From assembly GCA_963844235.1 (NCBI GenBank), contig CAWJNF010000004.1, positions 868,001 to 932,000 of the forward strand: DNA of 64,000 nucleotides, given 5' to 3'. Shown in pieces: positions 16,575 through 25,563 of this stretch. Both the position numbers and the translations under genes were made by a program. This stretch comes from CAWJNF01 sp963844235 (GTDB taxonomy: Bacteria; Actinomycetota; Thermoleophilia; Gaiellales; Gaiellaceae). The notes beneath the pieces were generated by a model, which made no database searches, was not told the DNA's origin, and saw nothing but the letters and a program-made list of their open reading frames with translations. The number at the start of each line of letters is the position of its first letter. The stretch's first letter is position 1.

Positions 16575-18659
16575 TCACGAGGCGCGCGAACGCGCGATAG
16601 CCTCGGCCGCGCGGGCAGGTGAGGGCAGCTCGCGGCGGTGCGGGAGCGGCACCGCGGGGTTCTCCGAGTCGATCTCGCGGCCCAGGCGATGGCCGTCGAA
16701 GACGGCCTCGGCGGCGTGCCTCGGGCTGACGCAGTCGCCGACGCGATAGACGGCCTCGACACCGTCGGCTCGGAGCGCCTCCTCGTCGGCCGTGAGCTCG
16801 AGGTAGAGCCCGTCGTCGGAAACCCGCTGGGTGACGAGGACGATGGCGTCCGCCTCGAGCTCGAGGGCCTCGCCGAACTCGCCCTCGGCGGCGATCCGGC
16901 CCTGCTCGACCCCTGTGACGGTCACGTTGCGGCGCGCGGAGACGCCCGCGTCGTGGATCCGGCGCCGCAGCAGCGGGCCCTCGAGCGTCTCGTCGCAGGC
17001 GGGGGCGACGACGTCGAACGGCGTCACGAGCTCGACGCCGAGGCCCTCGCTCGCGAGCTGCTCGGCGAGCGCCGCGGCGACCTGGTAGCCCTCGGTGTCG
17101 TAGACGCACACCAGCCGGCCGGCGGGCCGCTTACCCTCGACCATGATCTGCTCGGGCGTGAGGACGTGCGCCAGAGCCGCATCGGCGCCGGGAATCGGAT
17201 CGTGCGTCAGCGGGTTGAGCCCGTCGTCCGCCCAGCGCGAGCCGGTCGCGAGGATGACGAGCTCGGCCCCGTACCGGCGTGCCTCGCCGGCCGAGAGCCG
17301 CACGCCCGTCAGCACCTCGACGTTTCCCAGCCGGTCGAGCTGGACCCGGCGCCAGTTGAGGACGCGAGCCCACTCGCCGATGCCCGGCAGACGGGGAAGC
17401 CAGCGCATGTGACCACCGATCTCACGCTCGGCCTCGACCAGGTGCACGCGGCGGAAGCCGCGCTTGGCGAGGACGATCGCGCACTCCATGCCTGCCGGCC
17501 CCGCGCCCACGACGAGCACGTCACGGTCGCGGTTCGCCGCGGGCTCGAAACGCTCCGGATGCCAGCCGCGGCGGTACTCCTCTCCGGCCGTGGCGTTCTG
17601 CAGGCAACCGAGGTGCATGAGCGTGTCGGCCTTGGCGATGCAGACGTTCGAGCCCGTGCACTCGCGCACCTCGCCGTAGCGGCCCTGCTCGATCTTCGCC
17701 GGCAGGAACGGATCCGCGATCGAGGGTCGCGCAGCGCCGATCAGATCCCAGGCGCCGCTCGAGACGATTTCCGCCATCCGGTCCGGGTTCGTCAGCCGGC
17801 TTACCCCGACGATCGGCTTCGCCGTCGCCTCGCGCACGCGGCCCGTCCATTCGAGCTGGTAGCCCTCCGGGAAGAAGCGCGAGGAGCCCGAGTCGTGCGA
17901 CCACTCGGCGATGGAGCCGACGTTCACGTCCCAGAGGTCGACGAGGTGATCCGCCAGCCGCACGAACTCGAGCGCCTCGTCCACGTCGAGCCCCGGCGTG
18001 AGGTCGACGCCGATCCGTACGGCGACGGCGCAGTCGTCACCGGCCGCCTCCCTGACCGCCTCCAGCGTCTCCAACCACATCCTGGCCCGGTTCTCCAGCG
18101 AGCCGCCATATGCGTCGGTGCGCTTGTTGTAGAACGGGGACAGGAACTGTGTCAACAGGTAGCTATGGCCGCCGTAGACGTAGACGATGTCGAAGCCGAC
18201 GGAGCGAGCCTGTCTCGCCGCGCGCGCCCAGTCGGCCTGGACTCGGCGGATGTCGGCGAGCTCCATCGCCTTCGGCACGATCGTCGGGTGGTAGTCGCTC
18301 GCGACCTGCGACGGCGCGATCGCGGGCCAGCGCGTGTCGGCCGTCTGCGAGTGGATGCCGGTGTGCGCGAGCTCGATGCCGGCGAGCGAGCCGTGCTCGT
18401 GCACCGCATCGGCCATGAGGGCGAGGTTCTGGAGGTCGTCGTCGTCCCACAGCTGGGCCGAGATGTACGGCGACTCGTCCGAGTCGAGGCTCACAGGGGA
18501 GTACTCGGTGCAGACGGCCGCCCAGCCGCCTTCTGCCTTCACACCGCGATGCGCCGCCTGCGATCCCGGCTTGCGCGTGCCGAACCCCGTGCAGTGGGGC
18601 ACCTGGTAGAAGCGGTTGCGCATCGTCTTCGGCCCGATCCGCACGGGCTCGAAAAGCAC
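16575..18659 (-). CDS. Trimethylamine-dehydrogenase-family flavoprotein, copy 1, with altered Fe-S site
   Basis: 694 residues. It has an OYE-like FMN barrel, an Fe-S segment, and NAD/FAD-like domains (VLVVGAGPAGMECAI near 375). The RNRFYQVPHC segment keeps the Cys (23) that carries 6-S-cysteinyl FMN in trimethylamine dehydrogenase. Tyr53, Tyr162, His165, Trp253 and Asp256 match its active-site positions as I recall them. The cluster motif reads C334-T-G-S337-N-V-C340 with Cys352: the second of four cysteines is Ser. Homology (RDPRHD) continues upstream of GTG 18659 but with no ATG, GTG or TTG before a TAG at 18695-18693; an ATC at 18683 aligns with the ATG of the second copy. Likely an N-methylamine or related dehydrogenase; substrate unknown. 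Its paralogue is at 58274. Confidence 0.85.
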   Translation of the reverse strand: MLFEPVRIGPKTMRNRFYQVPHCTGFGTRKPGSQAAHRGVKAEGGWAAVCTEYSPVSLDSDESPYISAQLWDDDDLQNLALMADAVHEHGSLAGIELAHTGIHSQTADTRWPAIAPSQVASDYHPTIVPKAMELADIRRVQADWARAARQARSVGFDIVYVYGGHSYLLTQFLSPFYNKRTDAYGGSLENRARMWLETLEAVREAAGDDCAVAVRIGVDLTPGLDVDEALEFVRLADHLVDLWDVNVGSIAEWSHDSGSSRFFPEGYQLEWTGRVREATAKPIVGVSRLTNPDRMAEIVSSGAWDLIGAARPSIADPFLPAKIEQGRYGEVRECTGSNVCIAKADTLMHLGCLQNATAGEEYRRGWHPERFEPAANRDRDVLVVGAGPAGMECAIVLAKRGFRRVHLVEAEREIGGHMRWLPRLPGIGEWARVLNWRRVQLDRLGNVEVLTGVRLSAGEARRYGAELVILATGSRWADDGLNPLTHDPIPGADAALAHVLTPEQIMVEGKRPAGRLVCVYDTEGYQVAAALAEQLASEGLGVELVTPFDVVAPACDETLEGPLLRRRIHDAGVSARRNVTVTGVEQGRIAAEGEFGEALELEADAIVLVTQRVSDDGLYLELTADEEALRADGVEAVYRVGDCVSPRHAAEAVFDGHRLGREIDSENPAVPLPHRRELPSPARAAEAIARSRAS

Positions 18660-18727
18660 GTCATGGCGAGGGTCGCGGGCGATCGCGGCAGTCTACGACC
18701 GCAGCCGCCTATGCCGCCGGCAGCTCT

Positions 18728-18757
18728 CCCTTATGTTCGTTTGCAAGACTTGACCCC
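18728..18757. repeat. Half-element of the GGGGTCAAGTCTTG repeat family
   Basis: The sequence CTTATGTTCGTTTGCAAGA followed by CTTGACCCC matches one arm of the inverted repeat at 26333-26407. It lies in the roughly 100-200 base gap between the divergent flavoprotein (16575-18659) and nitrile hydratase genes. Only one arm is present here. It may be the remnant of a mobile palindromic element. Confidence 0.7.
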
Positions 18758-18865
18758 GATCTGGGATCGCCTCTCGGCTACATTCACGCCATCGCCGAGC
18801 ACGACGAGGATCACGGCCACGGAGGCCACGACCACGGCTCCGAGCTCTCCGAGCTGCAGCTGCGC

Positions 18866-19429
18866 GTGCGCGCGCTCGAGACGATCCTGACCGAGAAGGG
18901 CTACGTCGATCCCGCCGCGCTGGATCTGATCGTCGAGGCCTACGAGACGAAGATCGGGCCGCACGTCGGCCAGCGCGTGGTGGCGAAGGCCTGGCGCGAT
19001 CCGGGCTTCAAGCAGGCGCTGCTCGCGGACGCCACCGAGGCGGTCGGCACGCTCCAGCCCGTGAGCCGCGTAGGCGACCACCTGGTAGCGGTCGAGAACA
19101 CGCCCGAGCGGCACAACGTGGTCGTGTGCACGCTCTGCTCCTGTTACCCCTGGGACGTGCTCGGCCTGCCGCCGGTCTGGTACAAGTCGGCCCCGTATCG
19201 CTCGCGCGCGGTGAAGGACCCGCGCGGAGTGCTCGCCGACTTCGGCGTCGAGCTGCCGGCGGACACCGAGATCCGCGTGTGGGACTCCACCGCCGAGACA
19301 CGGTTCCTCGTGGTCCCGATGCAGCCCGCCGGCACCGAGAGCTGGAGCGAGGAACGGCTTGCAGAGCTCGTCACGCGTGACTCCATGATCGGCACCGGGC
19401 TCCCCAGGCGCCCGGACGACGCAGCCTGA
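18866..19429 (+). CDS. nthA: Nitrile hydratase alpha subunit, cobalt type
   Basis: 187 residues from the first ordinary start, GTG 18866. The metal site is V-C88-T-L-C91-S92-C93-Y-P-W. The C-T-L-C-S-C form is the cobalt type (iron enzymes have CSLCSC), with cysteines that are oxidised to sulfinic/sulfenic acids. The enzyme hydrates nitriles to amides. The same frame stays open upstream and encodes a His-rich leader (IHAIAEHDEDHGHGGHDHG, 18782-18838) typical of this subunit, so translation probably begins earlier, but only ATT (18782) or CTG (18761) codons are available. The stop overlaps the beta-subunit ATG. The product amide would need an amidase, which is not seen nearby. Confidence 0.9.
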   Translation: MRALETILTEKGYVDPAALDLIVEAYETKIGPHVGQRVVAKAWRDPGFKQALLADATEAVGTLQPVSRVGDHLVAVENTPERHNVVVCTLCSCYPWDVLGLPPVWYKSAPYRSRAVKDPRGVLADFGVELPADTEIRVWDSTAETRFLVVPMQPAGTESWSEERLAELVTRDSMIGTGLPRRPDDAA

Positions 19430-20085
19430 TGGACGGCGTCCACGACATGGGCGGGATGGACGGCTTCGGGAAGGTCGAGCCAGAGCCGAACGAGCCGGTC
19501 TTCCACGAGGAGTGGGAGGGTCGTGTGATGGCGATGAACCGCGCGCTCGGGGCGGCAGGCGTGTGGACGATCGACATGGCGCGCTTCTCCCGGGAAACCC
19601 TGCCGCCTCGGGTCTACCTCTCGAGCTCCTACTACGAGCGCTGGCAGCTTGCGACGGAGCAGCTTCTCGCAGAGCGTGGCCTGGTCGATCGGGACGAGCT
19701 CGCCGCGGGCCACTCGTTGCGTCCGGTTCAGCCGCTGCCCGGTGGCCGCTTCACGACGGCCCGCGTCGCCCGCGTCATGACGCGCGGCTCGTTCGCTCGC
19801 CCGGCCATAGGCCCGCCTCGCTTTGCGCCCGGCGACACCGTGCGCGCGAGGAACATCCATCCCAGGACGCACACACGGCTGCCACGCTACGTCCGCGGTC
19901 GCCTCGGGACTGTCGAGCGCATCCAGGGGTGCCACGCGTTACCCGACGCCCTGGCGCTCGGGCACGACGAAGCGGCATGGCTCTATACGGTCTGCTTCGA
20001 GGGCCGCGAGCTGTGGGGTGACGATGCCGATGCGACCTCGAGGATCTCCGTCGAGGCCTTCGAGCCCTACCTGGCGCCGGCCTGA
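19429..20085 (+). CDS. nthB: Nitrile hydratase beta subunit
   Basis: 218 residues, with the family opening MDGVHDMGGMDGFGKV, the EPVFHEEWEGRVMAMN segment and the C-terminal SH3-like barrel (FAPGDTVRARNIHP, then YTVCFEGRELWG). It forms the heterodimer with the alpha subunit and supplies arginines that contact the cysteine oxyacids. ATGA-type overlap with alpha; the activator follows after one base. Confidence 0.95.
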   Translation: MDGVHDMGGMDGFGKVEPEPNEPVFHEEWEGRVMAMNRALGAAGVWTIDMARFSRETLPPRVYLSSSYYERWQLATEQLLAERGLVDRDELAAGHSLRPVQPLPGGRFTTARVARVMTRGSFARPAIGPPRFAPGDTVRARNIHPRTHTRLPRYVRGRLGTVERIQGCHALPDALALGHDEAAWLYTVCFEGRELWGDDADATSRISVEAFEPYLAPA

Positions 20086-20086
20086 C

Positions 20087-20494
20087 GTGATCGTCGATCC
20101 CGAGGGCGCCACCCCGGCAACTCGGGCCGTGCCGAGCATTCCGCGCGACGCCGAGGGGCCGGTGTTCCGCGAGCCGTGGGAGGCGCAGGCGTTCGCGCTG
20201 ACGCTCGCGCTCGAGGAGCGAGGACTGTTTACGTGGGGCGAATGGGCGGCGGCGCTCGGCGAGGAGATCAGGCGCGCGCAGGCCGCGGGCGACCCCGATA
20301 CAGGCGAGACCTACTATCGCCACTGGTTGGCAGCGCTCGAACGCGTAGCCGAGGAGAAGCGCCTGACCGACGCGGAGACGCTCGCGCGCTATCGCGACGC
20401 CTGGGACCATGCGGCCGACCGCACGCCCCACGGCGACCCGATCGAGCTCGGACCCGAGGACTTCCCACCCGTCGCTCGTCGGCCGGTTGGCTGA
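20087..20494 (+). CDS. Nitrile hydratase accessory/activator protein
   Basis: 135 residues. GPVFREPWEAQAFALTLALE and GLFTWGEWAAALGEEI match the small activator of cobalt nitrile hydratases (P14K/NhlE class), which is related to the N-terminal half of the beta subunit. It carries out self-subunit swapping to deliver the Co-loaded alpha subunit. GTG start one base after the beta stop, so the operon is alpha-beta-activator, the usual order for Co enzymes. No cobalt transporter is adjacent. Confidence 0.92.
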   Translation: MIVDPEGATPATRAVPSIPRDAEGPVFREPWEAQAFALTLALEERGLFTWGEWAAALGEEIRRAQAAGDPDTGETYYRHWLAALERVAEEKRLTDAETLARYRDAWDHAADRTPHGDPIELGPEDFPPVARRPVG

Positions 20495-20506
20495 GCGAGC
20501 GCCGGG

Positions 20507-22093
20507 CTAGCCGTTCTCTGCGCCGTACCCGCCGCCGCCGGCGCCGGTGAACGAGATCACGTCGCCGCGACTGAGCTTGAGGAAGCCCTTGCCGGGCAGC
20601 TCCTCCCAGTCTCCCGTGGCGGCGCGGCGGAGCAGCACTTTCGCGGTCCCGCCCGCCTCCCCACCCGCAAGGCCCGCTGCCGCGAACGCGGCCCGCGTCT
20701 GCTCGAGGTAGTACATGCCCTCGGCGTCGTCTGCGAGCAGCCGGTAGTCCCGCCGCATGCCTGCCCCGCCCGCCTGCGCCCCGCCGCCCCCCGAGCCTTC
20801 CACGAGCTCGGTCCGCTCGATCACCCACGGGTATTCCGTCTCCGCGATCTCCGCCGGGAGCAGCGCGCAGTTCGACGTGTAGCTGTCCACCGCGGACATT
20901 CCCGGAGCGGTCCGGGACGCGCCGCCGCCGCCGCCGAGAATGTCGGCGAGCAGCGTCAGCCGGCCCGAGCGCTGGTCGATCGCCTGGAACACGAAGGCCG
21001 GGAACGAGACATGGCTCGCGGCCACGGCCCGGTCGGGCAGGAGCTGACCGAGCGCGCTGCAGACGACGTCCGCCAGCCGCTGGACGGTCAGATGGCGTGC
21101 CGAGACCGCGGCGGGAAAGCGCGGGCGTACGATGGTTCCCTCGGGTGCGATCACGACGACGTTCCGGGTGAGCCCGTCGTTCTGGGGAATCTCCGTCCCC
21201 GCGAAGCAGCGCACGGCGAAGTAGGCACCCGCGTGGGTCGAGGCCCACGGCACGTTGACGCCGCCCTCGACCTGGCCGTCGGACCCGGTCAGGTCGACGT
21301 GGAGCTTCCCCTGACGCACGCGCACCGTCGCTCGGATCCGCACCGGGTCGCCGAGGTTGAGCCCGTCGTCGTCGAGATGGCCCTCGGCGCTCTCGGCTCG
21401 CCGGGGCCACGAGCGGAACTCCGCCCGAGCTCGCTCGGAGGTGCGCTCGAGGAGCTCGGCCATCCCCCGGACGACCGTTGCCCGCCCGTGCCGGCTACAG
21501 AGCGCCGCGATGCGCTCCGAGCCGCGGCGGCAGGCGGCGATCTGGGCAGCGAGATCCCCGAGCGTCGCGTCCGGATCGCGGACGTTGGCCGCGATGAGGT
21601 CGTGGAGGGCAGTATTCGGCCGGCCGGCCTCCACGAGCTTCACCGGCGGGAAGAGCAACCCCTCCTGGTAGAGCTCCGTGCACTGCGCGCTCTCGGTACC
21701 GGGAAAGCGGCCGCCGACGTCGATGTGGTGGGCGATCGAGCCCGTGTACCCGACGAGCGAACGCCCATCGTAGGCAGGCGCGAACAGCTGCAGGTCGGGC
21801 GTATGCGTACCGCCGTGGTACGGGTGGTTGATGAGCACGACGTCGCCGGGCGCGAGGCGCCCGTGGCGTCCGAGCGCAGACGCCAGCGCGAACTGCATGA
21901 GCCCGAGCTGTGCCGGGATCATCTCGGAGTGCGCGACCATGCGACCCTCGGCGTCGAAGAGACCGCACGAGAAGTCGAGCATCTCGCGGATGATCGGCGA
22001 GAAGGACGAGCGGTACTCGACGACCGCCATCTCCTCGGCGATGCCGGCGAAGGCGTGCGAGAGCACCTCCTGCGTGACGGGATCGAGGCTCAT
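20507..22093 (-). CDS. hyuB: Hydantoinase B/oxoprolinase family protein
   Basis: 528 residues. It begins MSLDPVTQEVLSHAFAGIAEEM and contains INHPYHGGTHTPDLQLFAP and HHIDVGGRFPG, hallmarks of HyuB/acetophenone carboxylase beta-type proteins. It ends in a Gly-rich FTGAGGGGYGAENG. With HyuA it forms ATP-dependent enzymes that open hydantoin or 5-oxoproline rings or carboxylate ketones. ATG 22093 overlaps the hyuA stop. Together with a sarcosine-oxidase-like gene at 26555, N-methylhydantoin hydrolysis (creatinine route) is one candidate, but no creatinine deaminase or N-carbamoylsarcosine amidase is visible. Confidence 0.9.
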   Translation of the reverse strand: MSLDPVTQEVLSHAFAGIAEEMAVVEYRSSFSPIIREMLDFSCGLFDAEGRMVAHSEMIPAQLGLMQFALASALGRHGRLAPGDVVLINHPYHGGTHTPDLQLFAPAYDGRSLVGYTGSIAHHIDVGGRFPGTESAQCTELYQEGLLFPPVKLVEAGRPNTALHDLIAANVRDPDATLGDLAAQIAACRRGSERIAALCSRHGRATVVRGMAELLERTSERARAEFRSWPRRAESAEGHLDDDGLNLGDPVRIRATVRVRQGKLHVDLTGSDGQVEGGVNVPWASTHAGAYFAVRCFAGTEIPQNDGLTRNVVVIAPEGTIVRPRFPAAVSARHLTVQRLADVVCSALGQLLPDRAVAASHVSFPAFVFQAIDQRSGRLTLLADILGGGGGASRTAPGMSAVDSYTSNCALLPAEIAETEYPWVIERTELVEGSGGGGAQAGGAGMRRDYRLLADDAEGMYYLEQTRAAFAAAGLAGGEAGGTAKVLLRRAATGDWEELPGKGFLKLSRGDVISFTGAGGGGYGAENG

Positions 22094-24117
22094 CGGCCGC
22101 CCCGTTCGAGCAGGGCCGTACCGGCGGGCCCGGCCGAGAGCCGCCAGCCCGGCGACACGACGATGGTCGAGTCGTCCTGCTCCACGATCGCGGGGCCCGT
22201 CACGCGCGCTCCGGCGCCGAGATCGCCGCGCTCGTAGAGCCCGTAGCGCTCCCGCCGCCCGGCACGCCACACGTCGCGCTCGCCTCGCCGTCGCGCGCGA
22301 CCGCGTCCGCCCGCTCCGTCCCACGCCGGTGGCCTCGACCTGGCGACGGCGCGCGCGCGCAATGTCACGATCTCCGTCTCCTCGACCGGCCGGGCGTGTC
22401 CGTAGGCCCGCTCGTGCGCGGCATGGAAGGCGCGCTCGGCGCCTCGAAGCGCCTCGGCGCCGCTCCCGCGCAGGGGCACCGTCAGCTCGTAGGCCTGACC
22501 CCGGTACCGCAGATCCAGCGCGAGCTCGACGCGCCCCCGCCCGTTGGCATGGCCGGACGCGGCGAGCAACTCACGCCCGTGCCGCTCCAGCGCGCGGCAA
22601 CGCGAGCGCAGGTCCGACGCCCGTGCACGCGAGACCGGCTGGAGCCACGTCTGCGCGAGGTCGTGGACCACGTCGGCGAGCAGCAGACCGAGCGCCGAGG
22701 TGACGCCTGGATGCGCGGGAACGAGCACACGGCGAATGCCGAGCTCCTCGGCGAGGCTGCAGCCGTGCATCGGGCCGGCTCCGCCGAACGCCACGAGCGC
22801 GGCGCCGCGCGGGTCGTGACCGCGCCCCACGGAGATGACGTGCAGGGCCCGGGCCATCGTCGCGTCGGCGATGCGGAGCACCGCGTCACCGGCCTCGGCG
22901 AGCGATAGCCGGAGCGGCTTCGCGACCGCCCGCTCCACGGCGCGGCGGGCGGCGCCGGCGTCGAGCGCCATGCGGCCGCCCAGGAAGCGGTCGGGATCGA
23001 GCGTGCCGAGGACGAGGTGCGCGTCCGACACCGTGGCGTCCTCGCCACCACGTCCGTAGGCGGCCGGACCGGGATCGGCGCCCGCGCTCTCTGGCCCGAC
23101 GCGAAGGGAGCCGAAGGCATCCACGCGCGCAATCGAGCCGCCCCCCGCCCCGACCGACAGGACGTCGATCTGCGGCAGCGTGACCGGGTGGCCCTGCACC
23201 TCGCCGCGAAAGCGCCGCTCGGGCTCGCCGTTCGACACGAGACAGACGTCCGCCGTGGTGCCGCCCATGTCGAAGGTCAACAGGTCGGGCATCCCTGCGA
23301 CGGCGCCGAGGCGGGCCGCGGCGATCACGCCGGCAGCCGGGCCGGACGCGATCAGCGCGACCGGCAGCCGGCGTGCGACTCCGGCCGTGGCGAGCCCGCC
23401 GTTCGAGCGCATCAGGTGCAGCGGGACGCCGGCGCCCAGCGACTGGAGGCGTGCGTCCAGCTCCTCGACGTAGGAGCCCACGACGGGCAGGAGCGCGGCG
23501 TTGAGCGCGGTTGTCGCGGCGCGCGGGTACTCCCGGCGCTCCGCGGCGACCTCGCACGACAGGGAGACCGGCACGCCGGGAAGCATCGATTCGAGGATGC
23601 GTCCCGCCTCCCGCTCGTGCTCCGGGTGCGCGAACGAGAAGAGAAAGCAGACCGCGACCGCCTCGATTCCAGCGCCGGCGAAGGCATGCGCTGCAGCCTC
23701 GACGTCGCCCGGCTCGAGAGGCTCGAGCACCTGACCCTCCGCCCCGATCCGGCCGCGCGCCTCGCGGCGCAGCTCGCGCGGCACCAGCGGGTCGGGTTTC
23801 GAGCACCGCAGGTCGTAGAGAGCCGGGCGCTGCTGCGTCCCGATCTCGATGACGTCGCCGAAGCCGGCGGTCGTGAGCAGGCCGATGCGCGCGGTACGGC
23901 CCTGGACGAGCGCGTTCGCGGCGACCGTCGAGCCGTGCACGAGGTAGCGGATCGCCGCGGCGTCAACACCGAGCGCGTCGACCGCGGCGACGAAACCGGA
24001 TGCCAGGTCGTCCGGCTCGGTCCTGACCTTCGCGACCGACAGCCGCCGCCCCCGATCCACGCTGACGGCGTCCGTGAACGTGCCGCCGATGTCGATGCCG
24101 ATGCGCACGCCCGCCAC
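22090..24117 (-). CDS. hyuA: Hydantoinase A/oxoprolinase family protein
   Basis: 675 residues. The actin-like ATPase fold begins RIGIDIGGTFTDAVSVD, with the second phosphate motif LLTFDMGGTTADVCLV and VLSVGAGGGSIARVD. It provides the ATP-binding half of the HyuAB complex. GTG start at 24117; the aminotransferase stop lies 21 bases upstream, so aminotransferase-hyuA-hyuB form one transcription unit. Whether the substrate is a hydantoin, an oxoproline or a ketone cannot be decided from sequence. Confidence 0.92.
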   Translation of the reverse strand: MAGVRIGIDIGGTFTDAVSVDRGRRLSVAKVRTEPDDLASGFVAAVDALGVDAAAIRYLVHGSTVAANALVQGRTARIGLLTTAGFGDVIEIGTQQRPALYDLRCSKPDPLVPRELRREARGRIGAEGQVLEPLEPGDVEAAAHAFAGAGIEAVAVCFLFSFAHPEHEREAGRILESMLPGVPVSLSCEVAAERREYPRAATTALNAALLPVVGSYVEELDARLQSLGAGVPLHLMRSNGGLATAGVARRLPVALIASGPAAGVIAAARLGAVAGMPDLLTFDMGGTTADVCLVSNGEPERRFRGEVQGHPVTLPQIDVLSVGAGGGSIARVDAFGSLRVGPESAGADPGPAAYGRGGEDATVSDAHLVLGTLDPDRFLGGRMALDAGAARRAVERAVAKPLRLSLAEAGDAVLRIADATMARALHVISVGRGHDPRGAALVAFGGAGPMHGCSLAEELGIRRVLVPAHPGVTSALGLLLADVVHDLAQTWLQPVSRARASDLRSRCRALERHGRELLAASGHANGRGRVELALDLRYRGQAYELTVPLRGSGAEALRGAERAFHAAHERAYGHARPVEETEIVTLRARAVARSRPPAWDGAGGRGRARRRGERDVWRAGRRERYGLYERGDLGAGARVTGPAIVEQDDSTIVVSPGWRLSAGPAGTALLERGGR

Positions 24118-24138
24118 CGACGGCGAACGCTACTGTCG

Positions 24139-25422
24139 CTAGTGCGCGGCCGCTGCGGCGGGCCGCCCGGCGGCGACCGTGTCGAGCGCCGCCTGCAGGC
24201 TCGTCGTGATCTCGTCGAGCTCGGACCGCGTGATGATGAGCGGCGGGGACATCCCCAGCGTGCCGCCGGCGAGCGGCCTCACCATGAGGCCGGCCTCGCG
24301 CGCGGCCATCCCGACGCGATCCGCGACCGTCGGGTCCTCGGCCACGATGGCGGGGTCGATCTGCACGCCGGCCACGACGCCGAGGCCGGCGCGTACCTCG
24401 CTCACGAGCTCGTGGTCGGCCAGTGGAGCGAGCGCTTCCGGCAGCTCGTGCTCGAGCTCGAGCGCCCGTGCCAGCAACCCTTCCCGCTCCAGGATGTCGA
24501 GGTTCGGGTGAGCCGCCGCGGTCGCGGTCGCATGACCCGAGTACGTGTAGCCGTGGCGCCACAGGCCCGTGTCGGGCCGCTGCCAGAACGGCTCCGAGAC
24601 GCGCTGCCCGACGATCACGCCTCCGAGCGGCACGTATCCGGACGTGATGCCCTTTGCGAAGGTGACGAGATCCGGGTCGAGACCGAAGCGCCGGCTGGCG
24701 AACCAGTCCCCGACCCTGCCGTAGCCGCAGATGACCTCGTCCGCGACGAACAGCACTCCCGTCTCGCGGCAGACCTGCCGGGCCGCCTCGAGGTATCCGT
24801 CCGGCGGGATGAGGACTCCGCCCGCGCCGATGATCGGCTCGCAGAAGAACGCTGCGACGCGCTCCGGCCCCGTCTGCTCGATGGCCTCGCGCAGGGCGTC
24901 TGCCGAGTTCCAGGGGACGCGCACGGTATCTCCGACGAGCTTCCCGAGCCCCGCCTGGAAGGCGTCCATGCCGACGATGCTCGTACCGTAGGCGGCCATG
25001 CCGTGATAGGCGCGCTCGCGCGAGATGACGACCGTGCGGTCCGGCTCACCGATCAGGCTCCAGTAGCGGCGGGCGAGCTTGGCGGCGCTCTCGACCGACT
25101 CGGCGCCGCCGCTCGTGAAGAAGACGACCGCCTCCTCCATCGGGGCGATCGACGAGATCCGCTCCGCGAGATCGAGGGTCGGCCTCGTCGCGACGTCGCC
25201 GTAGGCGGAGTACGATGCGACCTTCATGAGCTGGGCGTGCGCCGCGTCCGCGATCTCCTGACGGCCCCAACCCACGTTGCAGTACCAGAGGCTCGCGGTG
25301 GCGTCCAGGTAGCGCCGGCCCTGCTCGTCCCAGAGCCAGATGCCCTCGGCTCGGTCGATCACGAGCTCGCCGCTCCGGGACACGGCGTACATGTCGGCGA
25401 CCGGATGCCAGAAGCGCGTCAT
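24139..25422 (-). CDS. Class III PLP aminotransferase (omega-amino acid/polyamine type)
   Basis: 427 residues. It opens with HPVADMYAVSRSGELVIDRA (substrate-side Trp/Phe region), then FFTSGGAESVESAAKLAR, LFVADEVICGYGRVG and the PLP lysine in LVTFAKGITSGYVPLGG. This is the omega-amino acid:pyruvate/beta-alanine or putrescine-type branch. It heads the operon with hyuA-hyuB and may supply or consume the amino acid of that pathway. Confidence 0.9.
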   Translation of the reverse strand: MTRFWHPVADMYAVSRSGELVIDRAEGIWLWDEQGRRYLDATASLWYCNVGWGRQEIADAAHAQLMKVASYSAYGDVATRPTLDLAERISSIAPMEEAVVFFTSGGAESVESAAKLARRYWSLIGEPDRTVVISRERAYHGMAAYGTSIVGMDAFQAGLGKLVGDTVRVPWNSADALREAIEQTGPERVAAFFCEPIIGAGGVLIPPDGYLEAARQVCRETGVLFVADEVICGYGRVGDWFASRRFGLDPDLVTFAKGITSGYVPLGGVIVGQRVSEPFWQRPDTGLWRHGYTYSGHATATAAAHPNLDILEREGLLARALELEHELPEALAPLADHELVSEVRAGLGVVAGVQIDPAIVAEDPTVADRVGMAAREAGLMVRPLAGGTLGMSPPLIITRSELDEITTSLQAALDTVAAGRPAAAAAH

Positions 25423-25563
25423 CGACTTCAGCCTACACGAGCAGGGAGCCGTATACGGCGGTCCGGCTCACGGCTTGGCACTGAAGCGAACCGCATATGC
25501 GGATTCTGCGAATGAGGCCCAGGCGACACGTGACGCCGACCGAATCGAGGAATCGAGGAGAGC

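Noticed and set aside
16575..18659. 2,4-dienoyl-CoA reductase (FadH) as the name for this protein and its paralogue
   Set aside because: Same superfamily, but the N-terminal RNRFYQVPHC, YVYGAHSYL and cluster-region sequences match trimethylamine dehydrogenase far more closely.
23017..25515. Very long open frame (over 800 codons) on the plus strand
   Set aside because: It is antisense to hyuA and the aminotransferase, has Arg/Asp-rich low-complexity composition and no family resemblance. Similar antisense frames at 8379-10550, 16638-18890, 31313-33370, 39270-42005, 48897-50465 and 58364-60571 were rejected for the same reason; they are expected in GC-rich DNA.
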